Below, piece by piece: positions 44,088 to 52,958 of a stretch of DNA of 64,000 nt; the first letter of the stretch is position 1; every line of letters starts with the position of its first letter. The stretch comes from Anianibacter sp965662745. Lineage in GTDB: Bacteria; Pseudomonadota; Alphaproteobacteria; Rhodobacterales; Rhodobacteraceae. The stretch covers positions 1 through 64,000 of the forward strand of contig CBFIJK010000010.1 in the NCBI GenBank assembly GCA_965662745.1, read 5' to 3'. A model generated the notes under the pieces. That model made no database searches and had not been told where the DNA came from. It worked only from the letters and a program-made list of their open reading frames with translations. The position numbers and the translations under genes are program-made.

Positions 44088-44879
44088 TCAAGCGGCGCTG
44101 GCGCTGCGGCGCATGACGTCGAGCGCGAGAATGGCTTCGGCGATGCCGGCGGCACCGTGGCCTTTAGCAAAATGAACGTGATCCTGCCCCTTGAGTTTCG
44201 ACAAGAGTGCCGGTTCGGAATTGCCGACGGCGACCGAAGGAAGACCGAGCGACAACATGGACAGATCGTTCAACGTGTCGCCCGCGACGATGCAGCGATC
44301 ATTCGGCACGCCCAGATGCGCGAGAAGGCGCAGCAGGGACGGCCCTTTGCTCACATCCTTCGGCAGGACATCGAAGAAGCGGTTGTCGGACACCAGCGCG
44401 TCGAGACCCATTTCAGCAACGATATCGAGCACGCTTTCGTCGAACGTCTCAGGGTCCATGTCGTAACTGAGGCGATAGCGAAAGCCGGACGACTGTAGTT
44501 TGAGCCCCGGCTTGGCATGCAGCGCCGCCTGAACGCGCCCACCCGCATTGCCCCATGCCTCGACGATTTCCGCCTCAAGCTCTTCGATCGGGCTTAGCAT
44601 GTGATCGTCGCCCACGGACGCGATGGTGGTGCCGACATCGCCCACGACATAATCGGGCCGGGGCACGTCGCCTTTGCGCGTCAGGTTGCGGATGAAACCC
44701 GGATCGCGTCCCGTCACAAAGATCAGCCCCACGATGGCGCGGTTGTTTTCGATCCATTTATACAGACCGGTGCGCGCCTCGTCCGTCCCGCCAAGGAAGG
44801 TGCCGTCGAGATCGGTCGCGAGGACAAGTGCCTTGGTCGAGAGATCCGTGGTCCCGATGGTGGGTGTGATCTGTGTCAT
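44088..44879 (-). CDS. HAD-IIB phosphatase, probable glucosylglycerol-phosphatase
   Basis: A 263-residue HAD phosphatase with the nucleophile motif LATDLDGTFLGG (Asp23, Asp25), VTGRDPGFIRNL as motif II and IVAGDTLNDLSMLSLG as motif IV. It resembles sucrose-phosphatase-type HAD-IIB enzymes. Its place between gpsA (ATGA overlap) and ggpS (13-base gap) suggests it dephosphorylates glucosylglycerol phosphate. In some Pseudomonas a HAD phosphatase is fused in front of GgpS; here the same order is kept as two genes. Cyanobacteria use an unrelated phosphatase. Confidence 0.8.
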   Translation of the reverse strand: MTQITPTIGTTDLSTKALVLATDLDGTFLGGTDEARTGLYKWIENNRAIVGLIFVTGRDPGFIRNLTRKGDVPRPDYVVGDVGTTIASVGDDHMLSPIEELEAEIVEAWGNAGGRVQAALHAKPGLKLQSSGFRYRLSYDMDPETFDESVLDIVAEMGLDALVSDNRFFDVLPKDVSKGPSLLRLLAHLGVPNDRCIVAGDTLNDLSMLSLGLPSVAVGNSEPALLSKLKGQDHVHFAKGHGAAGIAEAILALDVMRRSASAA

Positions 44880-46018
44880 GAGAACCTTTCTGCCAGTTGT
44901 TGAACGGCGCTATCGGACGCCGGATGATCGAATGAGAGGTCGAGCGCGTTGGGCTCTGCCTCGATTGGGCGCGACCAGAGGGCGGCGAAGGTCTCGCCGA
45001 GATCAGCGCCGCTATGAAGGACGGCCCGCACCGCTTCGCTGATCGGCATCGACACGCCCACGCGGCGCGCAAGATCGGTGACGGACCGGGCGTTCATTTC
45101 GCCCTCGACCACGACGGGCTTGCCGTCGAAGCACTCGGCCCGCGATGTTCCCTTACCAAGCTGCAGACCCAGCGACATATTCCGCGACGTGGGACTGGAG
45201 CAGGTGAGCGTCAGATCGCCCATGCCCGACAGCCCCGTCACGGTCTCGCGCCGCCCGCCAAGCGCTTCGGCGAGCACTTTCATCTCGTCCACACCGCGCG
45301 TAATAAGCGCGGCGCGGGTGTTTTCGGCAAAGCCCGCGCCAGTCATCATCCCGCAGGCGATGGCGATCACGTTCTTGACCGCGCCGCCCACCTCGACCCC
45401 GACAAGATCGTCCGAGACATAGGCGCGGAAGCTTTCGGTCGAGAGCGACACGGCCATGCGGACCGCCGGGCTTTCATCCGGGTCCAGCCGATCGCGATGG
45501 GTGAAGGGGAAAGCCACGGTGGCGGCAGTCGGATGTCCGAGCGCGGTTTCGGCCGCAAAGGTCGGGCCAGAAACGCAGCCTATGGGCATGCCCGGCAATT
45601 CTTCCTCGACAACCTGTGTCATGAGAAGGCCGGTCTCGGCCTCGATCCCCTTGGCGCAGACAATGACGGGTGTTCCGGGCGCCAGGTATTCGGCCATCTG
45701 CCGCGCAACGGATCGGACCGACCGGGATGGCACGATGATCGCCGCCGCTTCTGCCCCTTCAAGCGCCGCGCGCATTTCATGCACGGCGTAAAGCGTTTCA
45801 GGCAGCGGCACGTCCGGCAAGTGACGCGGATTTTCATGCCGCGCATTGATCGCGCCGCACACATCGCTGTCGCGGCCCCAGATGCGTGTCTGCACCCCCG
45901 CCTTCGCAAAGGTCGCAGCGACCGCAGTGCCCCAGGACCCGGCACCAAGAACGGCGACGCGGCCGAAGGGTTTCGGGCGATGCGTACGCGGGATGTTGGT
46001 TATGATCTGATGCTGCAT
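44876..46018 (-). CDS. gpsA: glycerol-3-phosphate dehydrogenase [NAD(P)+]
   Basis: A 380-residue GpsA enzyme, which reduces dihydroxyacetone phosphate to sn-glycerol 3-phosphate. Signatures: VAVLGAGSWGTAVAATFAKA, CVSGPTFAAETALG, GGAVKNVIAIACGMMTGAGF and TGLSGMGDLTLTCSSPTSRN. It is about 50 residues longer than typical GpsA, from an 18-residue lead and extra loop/tail sequence. It may be a second, pathway-dedicated copy supplying glycerol 3-phosphate for glucosylglycerol. It overlaps the HAD gene by four bases. The start at 46018 is not certain. Confidence 0.88.
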   Translation of the reverse strand: MQHQIITNIPRTHRPKPFGRVAVLGAGSWGTAVAATFAKAGVQTRIWGRDSDVCGAINARHENPRHLPDVPLPETLYAVHEMRAALEGAEAAAIIVPSRSVRSVARQMAEYLAPGTPVIVCAKGIEAETGLLMTQVVEEELPGMPIGCVSGPTFAAETALGHPTAATVAFPFTHRDRLDPDESPAVRMAVSLSTESFRAYVSDDLVGVEVGGAVKNVIAIACGMMTGAGFAENTRAALITRGVDEMKVLAEALGGRRETVTGLSGMGDLTLTCSSPTSRNMSLGLQLGKGTSRAECFDGKPVVVEGEMNARSVTDLARRVGVSMPISEAVRAVLHSGADLGETFAALWSRPIEAEPNALDLSFDHPASDSAVQQLAERFS

Positions 46019-46434
46019 GCGATGTGCCGAACTGTTTTTGGAAACGACGATGGGACCCGTTGCGGGGTGGCCGAATGACGGGATCACGCGGGCCGGGCAT
46101 GTCGTTTATGGATTATTCATGTCGCAAATGGTGTGCCCCGAAGACGCGAGGTCAATGCTGCAACTGCGAAAAACCGCCAAGAGCGTCGAAACCGACGCCT
46201 TGCACGGCAGCACATCGCGGTTGATGGGCCTGCATTGACCGAAGTGATGAAATTTTAAGCGCTTCTTGAACGGGTGAGGGGATCAAACTCGCCAGCGATC
46301 GTTCAGCGCAACCATCGGCATTCTGCAGCGCAGCAATCAACATTCCCATCCTCGAATTCACCGCGCAAGATGCGCGAAGAGGAACACAGGGACGGTCCAT
46401 CGGCTGGCTTTCGACTATCCCTTGCAGCCTTGAC

Positions 46435-46600
46435 CATGGATTTAGAATTCGGAACAACCGCGTGCTGATCACTGGCCCGGCGGGCGGAATTGGACGCGAG
46501 ACTGCCAAACTCTTTTCCGACGCAGGCGCCGAAATTACGCTGACCGTTCTCGACCAGAAGGACGACAAAGCGACCGCGAAGGAGATGAGAACGCTTGGCT
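46435..46600 (+). pseudogene. short-chain dehydrogenase remnant
   Basis: A readable fragment NNRVLITGPAGGIGRETAKL followed by FSDAGAEITLTVLD is the N-terminal NAD-binding part of an SDR. The ATG at 46435 (atg gat tta) is one frame off, so a frameshift separates start and fold. Coding resemblance ends near 46600, and the catalytic Tyr-Lys part is missing. It lies in a 634-base stretch between gpsA and exoD that otherwise holds no gene I recognise. Confidence 0.6.
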
Positions 46601-46652
46601 GGTATTCTGTCTCAAAGCCGCAAGGCGCAAGCCAACGCCGCGGGTCATGCCG

Positions 46653-47237
46653 TCAGAGGAGGTAAGAGATCACACCGCCCGCAAGGGCCAGAAGCGACAG
46701 ACCAAGCGCCGCGAACACGCCGTCCTTCGTCAGAAGCGAGATCGACAAGAGCGTCACCACCCCGCCCATCAGCGAGCCGGTGAACGGCAGAAGTTCGAGA
46801 AACGGCATGATCAACCCGCAAATCAGACACGCCACCTTGATCACAGTCGTACCGGGCTGGCGCACGAAGTAGCGCAGGCGCTTATGCGTGTGCCGGTCCA
46901 GAAAACGTACCGCGCCACCGGATTTGTCGAGCGCATCGCAAAGATTGTCCGCATCCACATGTCGGTGCAGAATCCAGCGTGGCAGCCACAGCTTCTTGCG
47001 GCCGAAGACCATCTGCCCGGCAATGATCGCGATCATCAGACCGCATATAGTAGTGAGTCCTGGAATACCGCTCAGCGGCGTGGTCGCGATAAGCGCCGGC
47101 AACAGCATCAGTCCAGCCTGCGAGACATGGCCAAGATTGGTGACCACAGCCTCGACGCTCACCTGGTCCCGGCCCTTCGAGATCTCGCGCACGTCCTGCA
47201 GGACATCGCCAATGATGTGCTTCTGTGTGTCGCCCAT
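46653..47237 (-). CDS. exoD: ExoD-family exopolysaccharide/alkaline-stress membrane protein
   Basis: A 194-residue inner-membrane protein of the ExoD family, named for a rhizobial gene needed for exopolysaccharide and alkali tolerance; its mechanism is unknown. Family stretches: LMLLPALIATTPLSGIPGL, GRKKLWLPRWILHR and the hydrophobic end PFLELLPFTGSLMGGVVTLL. The start at 47237 has GGAGA nine bases upstream. A very good EcfG-type promoter lies 27 bases before it, so it is probably a general stress gene. Confidence 0.87.
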   Translation of the reverse strand: MGDTQKHIIGDVLQDVREISKGRDQVSVEAVVTNLGHVSQAGLMLLPALIATTPLSGIPGLTTICGLMIAIIAGQMVFGRKKLWLPRWILHRHVDADNLCDALDKSGGAVRFLDRHTHKRLRYFVRQPGTTVIKVACLICGLIMPFLELLPFTGSLMGGVVTLLSISLLTKDGVFAALGLSLLALAGGVISYLL

Positions 47238-47263
47238 TCTTTCCATCTCCGCACGCTTTAAAG

Positions 47264-47289
47264 AACGTTGCGACCCAAACACGGGTTCC
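47264..47289 (-). promoter_or_regulatory. EcfG-type promoter of exoD
   Basis: Minus strand GGAAC (47289-47285), 17 bases, CGTT (47267-47264): the full consensus of the alphaproteobacterial general stress sigma factor, correctly placed before exoD. Confidence 0.7.
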
Positions 47290-47352
47290 GCAGATCGCGG
47301 CGCAGTGTGGTCTGTCGGGCGCTTTCCTGGGACCGTTCCACTCAAACACCAG

Positions 47353-47377
47353 GGAACCACCTTCGCCTGCGGAGTTT
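47353..47377 (+). promoter_or_regulatory. EcfG-type promoter of the csbD remnant
   Basis: GGAAC (47353-47357), 16 bases, GTTT (47374-47377). Its sequence and spacing to the ATG resemble the intact csbD promoter at 63.7 kb. Confidence 0.5.
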
Positions 47378-47407
47378 TTACAACGGGACTCGACGAGAAA
47401 GAGACCG

Positions 47408-47440
47408 CTATGAACCGCGATCAGGTTGAAGGCGGATGGA
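47408..47440 (+). pseudogene. csbD gene remnant
   Basis: Only about ten codons (MNRDQVEGGW) match the intact csbD at 63.8 kb (MNRDQIKGQW), as does the leader (GAAAGAGACCGCT against GAAAGGAGGCCGCT). After that the sequence is unrelated, so the copy was cut by a deletion or recombination. The promoter survives. Confidence 0.6.
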
Positions 47441-47861
47441 ACGTGGTGTCTCAGGAAGGGATCTTTGAATCCACGTCCGGAACCCACCCCGCCGGGAACG
47501 TCCTGCGGGACCTCTATGTCCGGAGCGTCCTCGAAGCCCTTGGGCGTTGTCGTGACGGTCCGTGACACTCCATCGAGGAAGACCATACCCGGCTGAGCAG
47601 GGCGTTGGTCTGATCCTTCAATCGGTCATCTCCGAAATCGGGCCGTGCGGCGCGGATACCCAAGCCTTTCCAAGGGGCGCAGAGTATCGCCGTAATGGAC
47701 ATCGAGTGCTGCGGCGTTGTCATGAATTTCCAAGTCTGCGCCGCGCTTTGCAAGTTTAGGGGAGCTGATCGTGGTTCTATTGGATTGAAATGAAGCGTGT
47801 TGCTGAAGGGCAAGAACGAGGCGGGGGCGAAATGTGACTCGTTGGAGACACCCTCAAGCCC
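47441..47861. other. gene-free stretch
   Basis: About 420 bases after the csbD remnant. Weak open frames exist on the minus strand, but none resembles a protein I know. It may be debris of the event that truncated csbD. Confidence 0.4.
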
Positions 47862-49433
47862 TCACCCGCCATCGCGCCAGCGGGTGCGGTAAAGGTCGAA
47901 ACGCCGGTCGCGCAGGTTGCGGACAGAGCCTTGCGCGCGGGCCCATTGCACGGTGGCAAGGTTCAGGTCGGCGACAATGATCATCTCGACGTTCTCGGAC
48001 GCCTCTGCCGCGATGCCGTCGCGGGCGAAGGGGAAATCGCAGGGCGTCAGGATCGCGGATTGCGCATACTGGATGTCGATGTTCGAGACATTATCGAGGT
48101 TCCCGACCATGCCCGCCGTGACCACATAGCACTGATTTTCGATGGCGCGCGCCTGACAGCAATAGCGCACCCGCAAATGTCCATGCCGTGTGTCGGTGTT
48201 GTAAGGCACGAACAAAATCCGCGCGCCCTGGTCGGCAAGGCGTCGTGCGGCCTCGGGAAATTCGCTGTCGTAGCAGATCAGCACGCCAACCGGCCCGCAA
48301 TCCGTGTCGATGATATCCACGCTGTCGCCGCCCTTGAGGTTCCAGCTTGACCGCTCATCGGGGGTTGGATGCAATTTCTCCTGCGTATGCATGGTGCCGT
48401 CACGAAGGAAGACATAGCTGACGTTGTGAATATCGCCGTCGTCGACCCGCGTTGCGTGGCTGCCGCCGACGATGTTGATCGCGCGGCTGATCGCCATCTG
48501 CCGCAAGCGTGCGACGAACTCTTCGGTAAACCCGGATGCGCGTTCGATGGCCTGTTCGGGGGGCAGTTCCTCGCCGTCGCACGACAGCAATTGCAGTGTG
48601 AACAACTCGGGGAAGACAACGAAATCAGCACCGTATTCCGACGCGATGTTCGCGAAGTAATCCACATTTTCGTAAAATTCTTCGGGCGACGCCAGCGTAC
48701 GCGCCTGCAATTGCACCGACGCGACGCGCACGATCTCGGGATTGGCGCGGGTGATCGGCTGCGTTTCGGAATGCTCGTCCACATACGGATTGCGCCAAAC
48801 CATGAGCGCCGCGTGACCGCCGGAAGGCGTGTCATCTGGAGCATAATTCGGCAACGCGCCGACAGGTTCAAATCCGTGTTTGCTCTGGAAGCTCAGAACA
48901 GTATCGCGGATCGCACCATCATTGACCGCCTCGATATACGCTTCCGGGGTCGGGTAGGTCGCTTTGTTGCGGCGAAACCCCGGCAGGCGCCCGCCAAAGG
49001 CAATGCCTTTCAATTCAAGGTCGATGCAAAGCCGTTCTCGCGCCGAATACAGCCGCTTGCCGATACGCAGGCGCCGTTTTGTCGGGTCGACCATGACCTC
49101 CATCCCGTAAAGCCAGTCGCCATTGCCATTGTGTTGCGATCCATAGCCACCGCCGGTCGCCTCGTTCCATGTGTGCGGCTTTGTCACGCGGGCTTCGGTC
49201 AGTATCGTCGATGCGGCATATCCAACGATCTCGCCCTCATAGACGGCGACGAATACGCCTTCGGGAAAGGCATTCACATGGCCTTTCAACTGGCCTTGGG
49301 TATAGGGCGGCTCCTCTGGGTAGACCTTTGCCGACAACGCAACAATCGCGGGGATGTCGGCGACGGTTGCGTGGCGGATTTCGAGCGTTGGCTTGGAGGC
49401 AGATGGCACGAGTGATGGGACCTGTTGATGCAA
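47862..49433 (-). CDS. GNAT acetyltransferase fused to carbon-nitrogen hydrolase
   Basis: A 523-residue two-domain protein. Residues 17-215 form a GNAT N-acetyltransferase (MEVMVDPTKRRLRIGKRLYS at 111-130 holds the acetyl-CoA loop region). Residues 235-515 form a nitrilase-superfamily amidase with the triad Glu276 (VVFPELFT), Lys353 (TQEKLHPT) and Cys387 (LICYDSEFPE). Both halves look active. The substrate is unknown; a single protein could acetylate and hydrolyse related amides. No operon partner. The start may also be slightly downstream. Confidence 0.88.
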   Translation of the reverse strand: MHQQVPSLVPSASKPTLEIRHATVADIPAIVALSAKVYPEEPPYTQGQLKGHVNAFPEGVFVAVYEGEIVGYAASTILTEARVTKPHTWNEATGGGYGSQHNGNGDWLYGMEVMVDPTKRRLRIGKRLYSARERLCIDLELKGIAFGGRLPGFRRNKATYPTPEAYIEAVNDGAIRDTVLSFQSKHGFEPVGALPNYAPDDTPSGGHAALMVWRNPYVDEHSETQPITRANPEIVRVASVQLQARTLASPEEFYENVDYFANIASEYGADFVVFPELFTLQLLSCDGEELPPEQAIERASGFTEEFVARLRQMAISRAINIVGGSHATRVDDGDIHNVSYVFLRDGTMHTQEKLHPTPDERSSWNLKGGDSVDIIDTDCGPVGVLICYDSEFPEAARRLADQGARILFVPYNTDTRHGHLRVRYCCQARAIENQCYVVTAGMVGNLDNVSNIDIQYAQSAILTPCDFPFARDGIAAEASENVEMIIVADLNLATVQWARAQGSVRNLRDRRFDLYRTRWRDGG

Positions 49434-49709
49434 AAGACAGGGCGGAACCTACTTCGACGTCGTCGCAGGCGAAAGTGTCTACTTCCTTTGCGAGACAGCC
49501 ACGCGCGACCTGACGCTACTGCGCGATACACGCGGAACCGGCCTTGTGCAGCCGCAGCATGGCAATCGAGGGACTGGTGGAGGTCCTTTCCGGGCCCGAA
49601 GCGACGAGCAAGTATACTGCCGCTCAGTTGTCCCGCTGGGCTGCGGCATGTCCGCCCTGAGCCCTTCTGCGCTTTCCAGAAGCCTTGATATTGAGTAACG
49701 GCTCGTACC

Positions 49710-50603
49710 ATGAACCGCTCTCCACTGTTCGGGATCACTCTTGCGCTCGCTGGTGTGCTTGTCCTCACGCCTGACACGCTGCTGATGCGCCTGTCGGGAC
49801 TCTCAGGCTGGGCGATGCTGGGCTGGCGTGGTCTTGGGATGGCGGGTGTATTTCTTTTTATCTGGGCGCTTACGGCGCGAGACCGCCGTCGCGATCTGGC
49901 GATGCTTTTTACTGGTGCAGGCGCTGCTGTGGTGCTTTGCCAGATCGCCAACCAGGCGTTCTTCAACCTCGGAATTGCAGCTGCGCCGGTGGCAATGGTC
50001 CTCTTTGGTGTCGCCGCAGTTCCTGTGTTCTCGGCAGCATTCGCCTGGATTCTCGTGCGTGAACCGACCCATCCGGCCACCTGGGTCGCAACCCTCCTTG
50101 TCTTCGTTGGTATTGCCGTCGCGGCGTCGGGCAAATCGGTCGACGGCGTGGGATTTGAGACAAGCGCGCTTCTTGGCGGTCTTGCGGGGCTTGGCGTTGC
50201 GGCGGGGTTGGCGGGCAGCTTCGTGCTGATCCGCCTGACATCGGGGCTGTCGATCCTGCTGACAATTGGGGTCGGCTCGGCGTTGTCGGCCACACTCGGG
50301 GCGGCGCTGGCTGGTCCGCAAGCGCTGTACGACGGCACACTCTGGCCGATCCTGCTTGCCGCTTTCGTGGTCCTGCCATTTGCTTTCGGCGCGATGTCGC
50401 GGGCCAGCCGCCATACACAGGCCGCAAATGTCAGCCTGATTCTGCTGCTTGAAACCGTGCTGGGTCCACTCTGGGTCTGGGCTGGTGTCGGAGAAGCACC
50501 GACACCGCGCATGTTGCTGGGCGGGGCGATCGTTGTGGTCACGCTCGCGGGGTACATTGCGATCACGGCACGCCGTTCCTTTGGGGCGCGGCCGATCGCG
50601 TGA
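49710..50603 (+). CDS. DMT-superfamily (EamA) transporter
   Basis: A 297-residue inner-membrane protein with ten predicted helices in two EamA repeats (about 7-138 and 155-285). The first ends near FSAAFAWILVREPTHPATW, the second carries SLILLLETVLGPLWVWAGVGE. EamA carriers export amino acids or metabolites; the substrate is unknown. It stands alone, with a poor ribosome site. Confidence 0.88.
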   Translation: MNRSPLFGITLALAGVLVLTPDTLLMRLSGLSGWAMLGWRGLGMAGVFLFIWALTARDRRRDLAMLFTGAGAAVVLCQIANQAFFNLGIAAAPVAMVLFGVAAVPVFSAAFAWILVREPTHPATWVATLLVFVGIAVAASGKSVDGVGFETSALLGGLAGLGVAAGLAGSFVLIRLTSGLSILLTIGVGSALSATLGAALAGPQALYDGTLWPILLAAFVVLPFAFGAMSRASRHTQAANVSLILLLETVLGPLWVWAGVGEAPTPRMLLGGAIVVVTLAGYIAITARRSFGARPIA

Positions 50604-50795
50604 CCCGCGCAACACGCAAACGACTTCTTCGATCCGCTCATTCTGCGGCCTCGACGGAACGCTTCTAGAAACTACGCCTTCTTGGCGCGAGCTTGCACCT
50701 TATCGCCGATGATATGTCTGCGCGCTGGACTTGTCGCGCTTTAGTGCCGCCTCTGGCTGTTGTTGAAGCTACTTTCCATTCGAAAGCGACGGCGC

Positions 50796-50829
50796 TTTTC
50801 CAGCCCAGTGCGATTTTCCAGCCCAGTGC
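50796..50829. repeat. 18-bp tandem repeat upstream of the PRC-barrel gene
   Basis: TTTTCCAGCCCAGTGC occurs at 50796-50811 and again at 50814-50829. It lies in a 400-base gap between the DMT gene and the PRC-barrel gene that holds no gene I recognise. A weak EcfG-like GGAAC-N17-CATT begins near 50918. Confidence 0.6.
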
Positions 50830-51003
50830 TAAGTGCCTTCGAGACGCACACGCAGCCGCAAGGCGCGGCGGCGATCTGGCGGGTCTGAGGCCGAATGCTC
50901 TGTCCCGATCTTGGAACATGTCCGCGGACCCATGCATTTTTCCAGTGAAGCACCAATGCACGTCATCGGTGCGAAAATTCACACGAAACGAAAGGATCCG
51001 TCC

Positions 51004-52329
51004 ATGAAACGGCTTCTTGCAACCACCGCCCTTGTGGCGATCACCGCAATGCCCGCCGCGGCAGAGCAGCATTCCGAAATGCAGAGCGACATGCCCCTTT
51101 CGGTTGGCGAAAGCGAAACCCGCGTGTCCAACCTGATGGACGCCACGGTCTACATGCCCGCCGACGGCACCGCAGGCGACATCGAAGGCATGCAGATCAG
51201 CTCTGCTCCGGACAGCTGGACAGAGATCGGCACGATTTCGGACGTGTTCGTCGATGGCTCGGGCGAAGTGTCCACCGTCGTTCTGACACCCAATGACAAC
51301 GCTGGCAGCGACGCCGAACGCCTTGGGGTCATGGTCGACGCCATGACGTTCAAGGAAAGCGAGAACGGCGAACAGCTGTTCGTCGTCTATACCGGCGACA
51401 AGGTCACTCTGGAGCAAAGCGACGAGTTCGACGAGGCCCGCGCCGAAGATCAGGGCATGATGTCTGCATCAGAGGTTCAGAACCGCGAGACCGCGACTGA
51501 CGTCTCGAACGACGCGCAGAGCACGGAGCAGATGGCCGACGCGCAGAATGCCGAAACCTCACAGGACGGTATCACTATCCGCGCATCCGACCTGAGCGGC
51601 CGCACCGTCTACATCCCCGGCGAAGGAACCTCGGCCGATGATCTTCCCACCGCAGTCTCGCAAGCAGATGCAAACTGGCAAGTGATCGGCGATGTCGATG
51701 CGGTCGTTCTGACGCAAGGCGTCGAGATCAAATCGGTCACGCTGGACGCGGGCGACTTCCTTGGCATCGGCGAGAAAGAGGTCGAAGCGTCGATGGATGA
51801 GTTGCACTTTGTGCGTGACAGCGACACCGACGGCGAATGGTTCGTGGTGTTCACCGGGGACCGCAGCGTTCTCGAAGAGCGTGAAGAATACGACCGGGCC
51901 GCCGCAGAAACACGCGGTGAGACGTATCTGTCCAACAACCGGACCAACCCGGTGGACGTAGCTTCGAACCAGAGCCGGGCAGACGAGTTGGAAATGGGGT
52001 CCCAAGACCCGCAGCTCGATTCCGAAATACTGCGCGACCGGGACGCCAACCCTGTCCTGACTGCAGAACAACTTGACGGCGCACCGGTCTACGACTCGAC
52101 CGGCGAAGAGATCGGCAATGTCTCGCGCCTCGTTATGGCAGATGGTGGGGCCGTGTCCGAAGTCGTCATCGATGTCGGTGGCTTTCTCGGGATCGGCGAC
52201 AAGCCGGTGGCGATCAGCTATGAAGACCTTGAAGTCTTCGACGATGTCGATACCGCCTTTGGCGATGTCCGCGTCAGCGTCGCCCAGACCCGTTCGGAAC
52301 TTGAAGCGATGGAAACCTGGACGCAGTGA
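51004..52329 (+). CDS. exported triple PRC-barrel protein
   Basis: A 441-residue exported protein with a signal peptide (MKRLLATTALVAITAMPAAA). It has three related PRC-barrel-like units at about 36-140, 195-300 and 355-440. Each starts like VSNLMDATVY, ASDLSGRTVY or AEQLDGAPVY; the last two share GDFLGIGEK/GGFLGIGDK. It is strongly acidic, as fits an exported protein of a salt-adapted bacterium. PRC-barrels act in RNA processing and photosynthesis, but exported ones are often stress-linked and uncharacterised. AAGGA precedes the ATG. A good terminator follows. Confidence 0.85.
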   Translation: MKRLLATTALVAITAMPAAAEQHSEMQSDMPLSVGESETRVSNLMDATVYMPADGTAGDIEGMQISSAPDSWTEIGTISDVFVDGSGEVSTVVLTPNDNAGSDAERLGVMVDAMTFKESENGEQLFVVYTGDKVTLEQSDEFDEARAEDQGMMSASEVQNRETATDVSNDAQSTEQMADAQNAETSQDGITIRASDLSGRTVYIPGEGTSADDLPTAVSQADANWQVIGDVDAVVLTQGVEIKSVTLDAGDFLGIGEKEVEASMDELHFVRDSDTDGEWFVVFTGDRSVLEEREEYDRAAAETRGETYLSNNRTNPVDVASNQSRADELEMGSQDPQLDSEILRDRDANPVLTAEQLDGAPVYDSTGEEIGNVSRLVMADGGAVSEVVIDVGGFLGIGDKPVAISYEDLEVFDDVDTAFGDVRVSVAQTRSELEAMETWTQ

Positions 52330-52353
52330 TCCAGTCGTCTGATCTGATGATTT

Positions 52354-52378
52354 GGGCCGCCTTCGGGCGGCCCTTTTT
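52354..52378 (+). terminator. terminator of the PRC-barrel gene
   Basis: GGGCCGCC (52354-52361), TTCG loop, GGCGGCCC (52366-52373) and TTTTT: a textbook Rho-independent terminator 24 bases after the stop. Confidence 0.9.
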
Positions 52379-52469
52379 CATGGGCGGGCCGTCGGTTTTG
52401 CCGCGCGCAACGCCGTCACCTGCCCCCTTGCCGCCCCCGCCCTGCCGGGGATCCTCGCGCCTTTTTGTG

Positions 52470-52900
52470 GGTCCCATTCTGGAACGGCTGCTCGATGAGA
52501 TAGGACAGCGGCACGACCATGCGCCCCGGTCCCAGGTGCGCATGATGATATTGAGGGCGACGATCTCCTCGATACCGCCGGTCAAGATGATCGGCAGGAT
52601 CAGCGCGGCATGCCCGATCGTATCTTGAAGTCGGGCAGGAAGGTTCAACTGCGACGCGGTCAGGATCAGCGCAAGCCGCGCAAAGCCGATCCGAAGCGGA
52701 CGCCGCGCCCTGCTCATGAGCGAGGCCTTGTGACCGTTTCGATTTTCGAGGCAGGCAAGGACGATACGAAAGACAATTCCGTGAAAAACAAGGGCGGCGG
52801 CGATTGCCAGCACGATCAAGATAAACGGCAGCGCGACATCCCGCACCAGTCCGACAAATCGGTCGAGGGCCGCCCGAAATCGCTCTAGATCACCATCCAT
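52470..52900 (-). pseudogene. MscS-family mechanosensitive channel remnant
   Basis: From 52900 down to about 52540 an N-terminal membrane region reads well (FILIVLAIAAALVFHGIVFR, HAALILPIILTGG, ending ALNIIMRT). The next frame then gives RMVVPLSYLIEQPFQN, a segment normally far downstream in the beta domain of MscS-like channels. The pore helix and most of the beta domain are therefore deleted, with a frameshift at about 52540. It cannot form a channel. It diverges from trkH. Confidence 0.7.
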
Positions 52901-52958
52901 CGTTATAGCACTCTTGGTCTGAATGGGTCGATGTGGCCCGGCGATCAATATTCCGGCC

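Noticed and set aside
49434..49698. Open frame with protein-like text (YFDVVAGESVYFLCETATRD)
   Set aside because: No start codon or ribosome site, preceded by a stop, and no family recognised. It may be a remnant or chance in GC-rich DNA.
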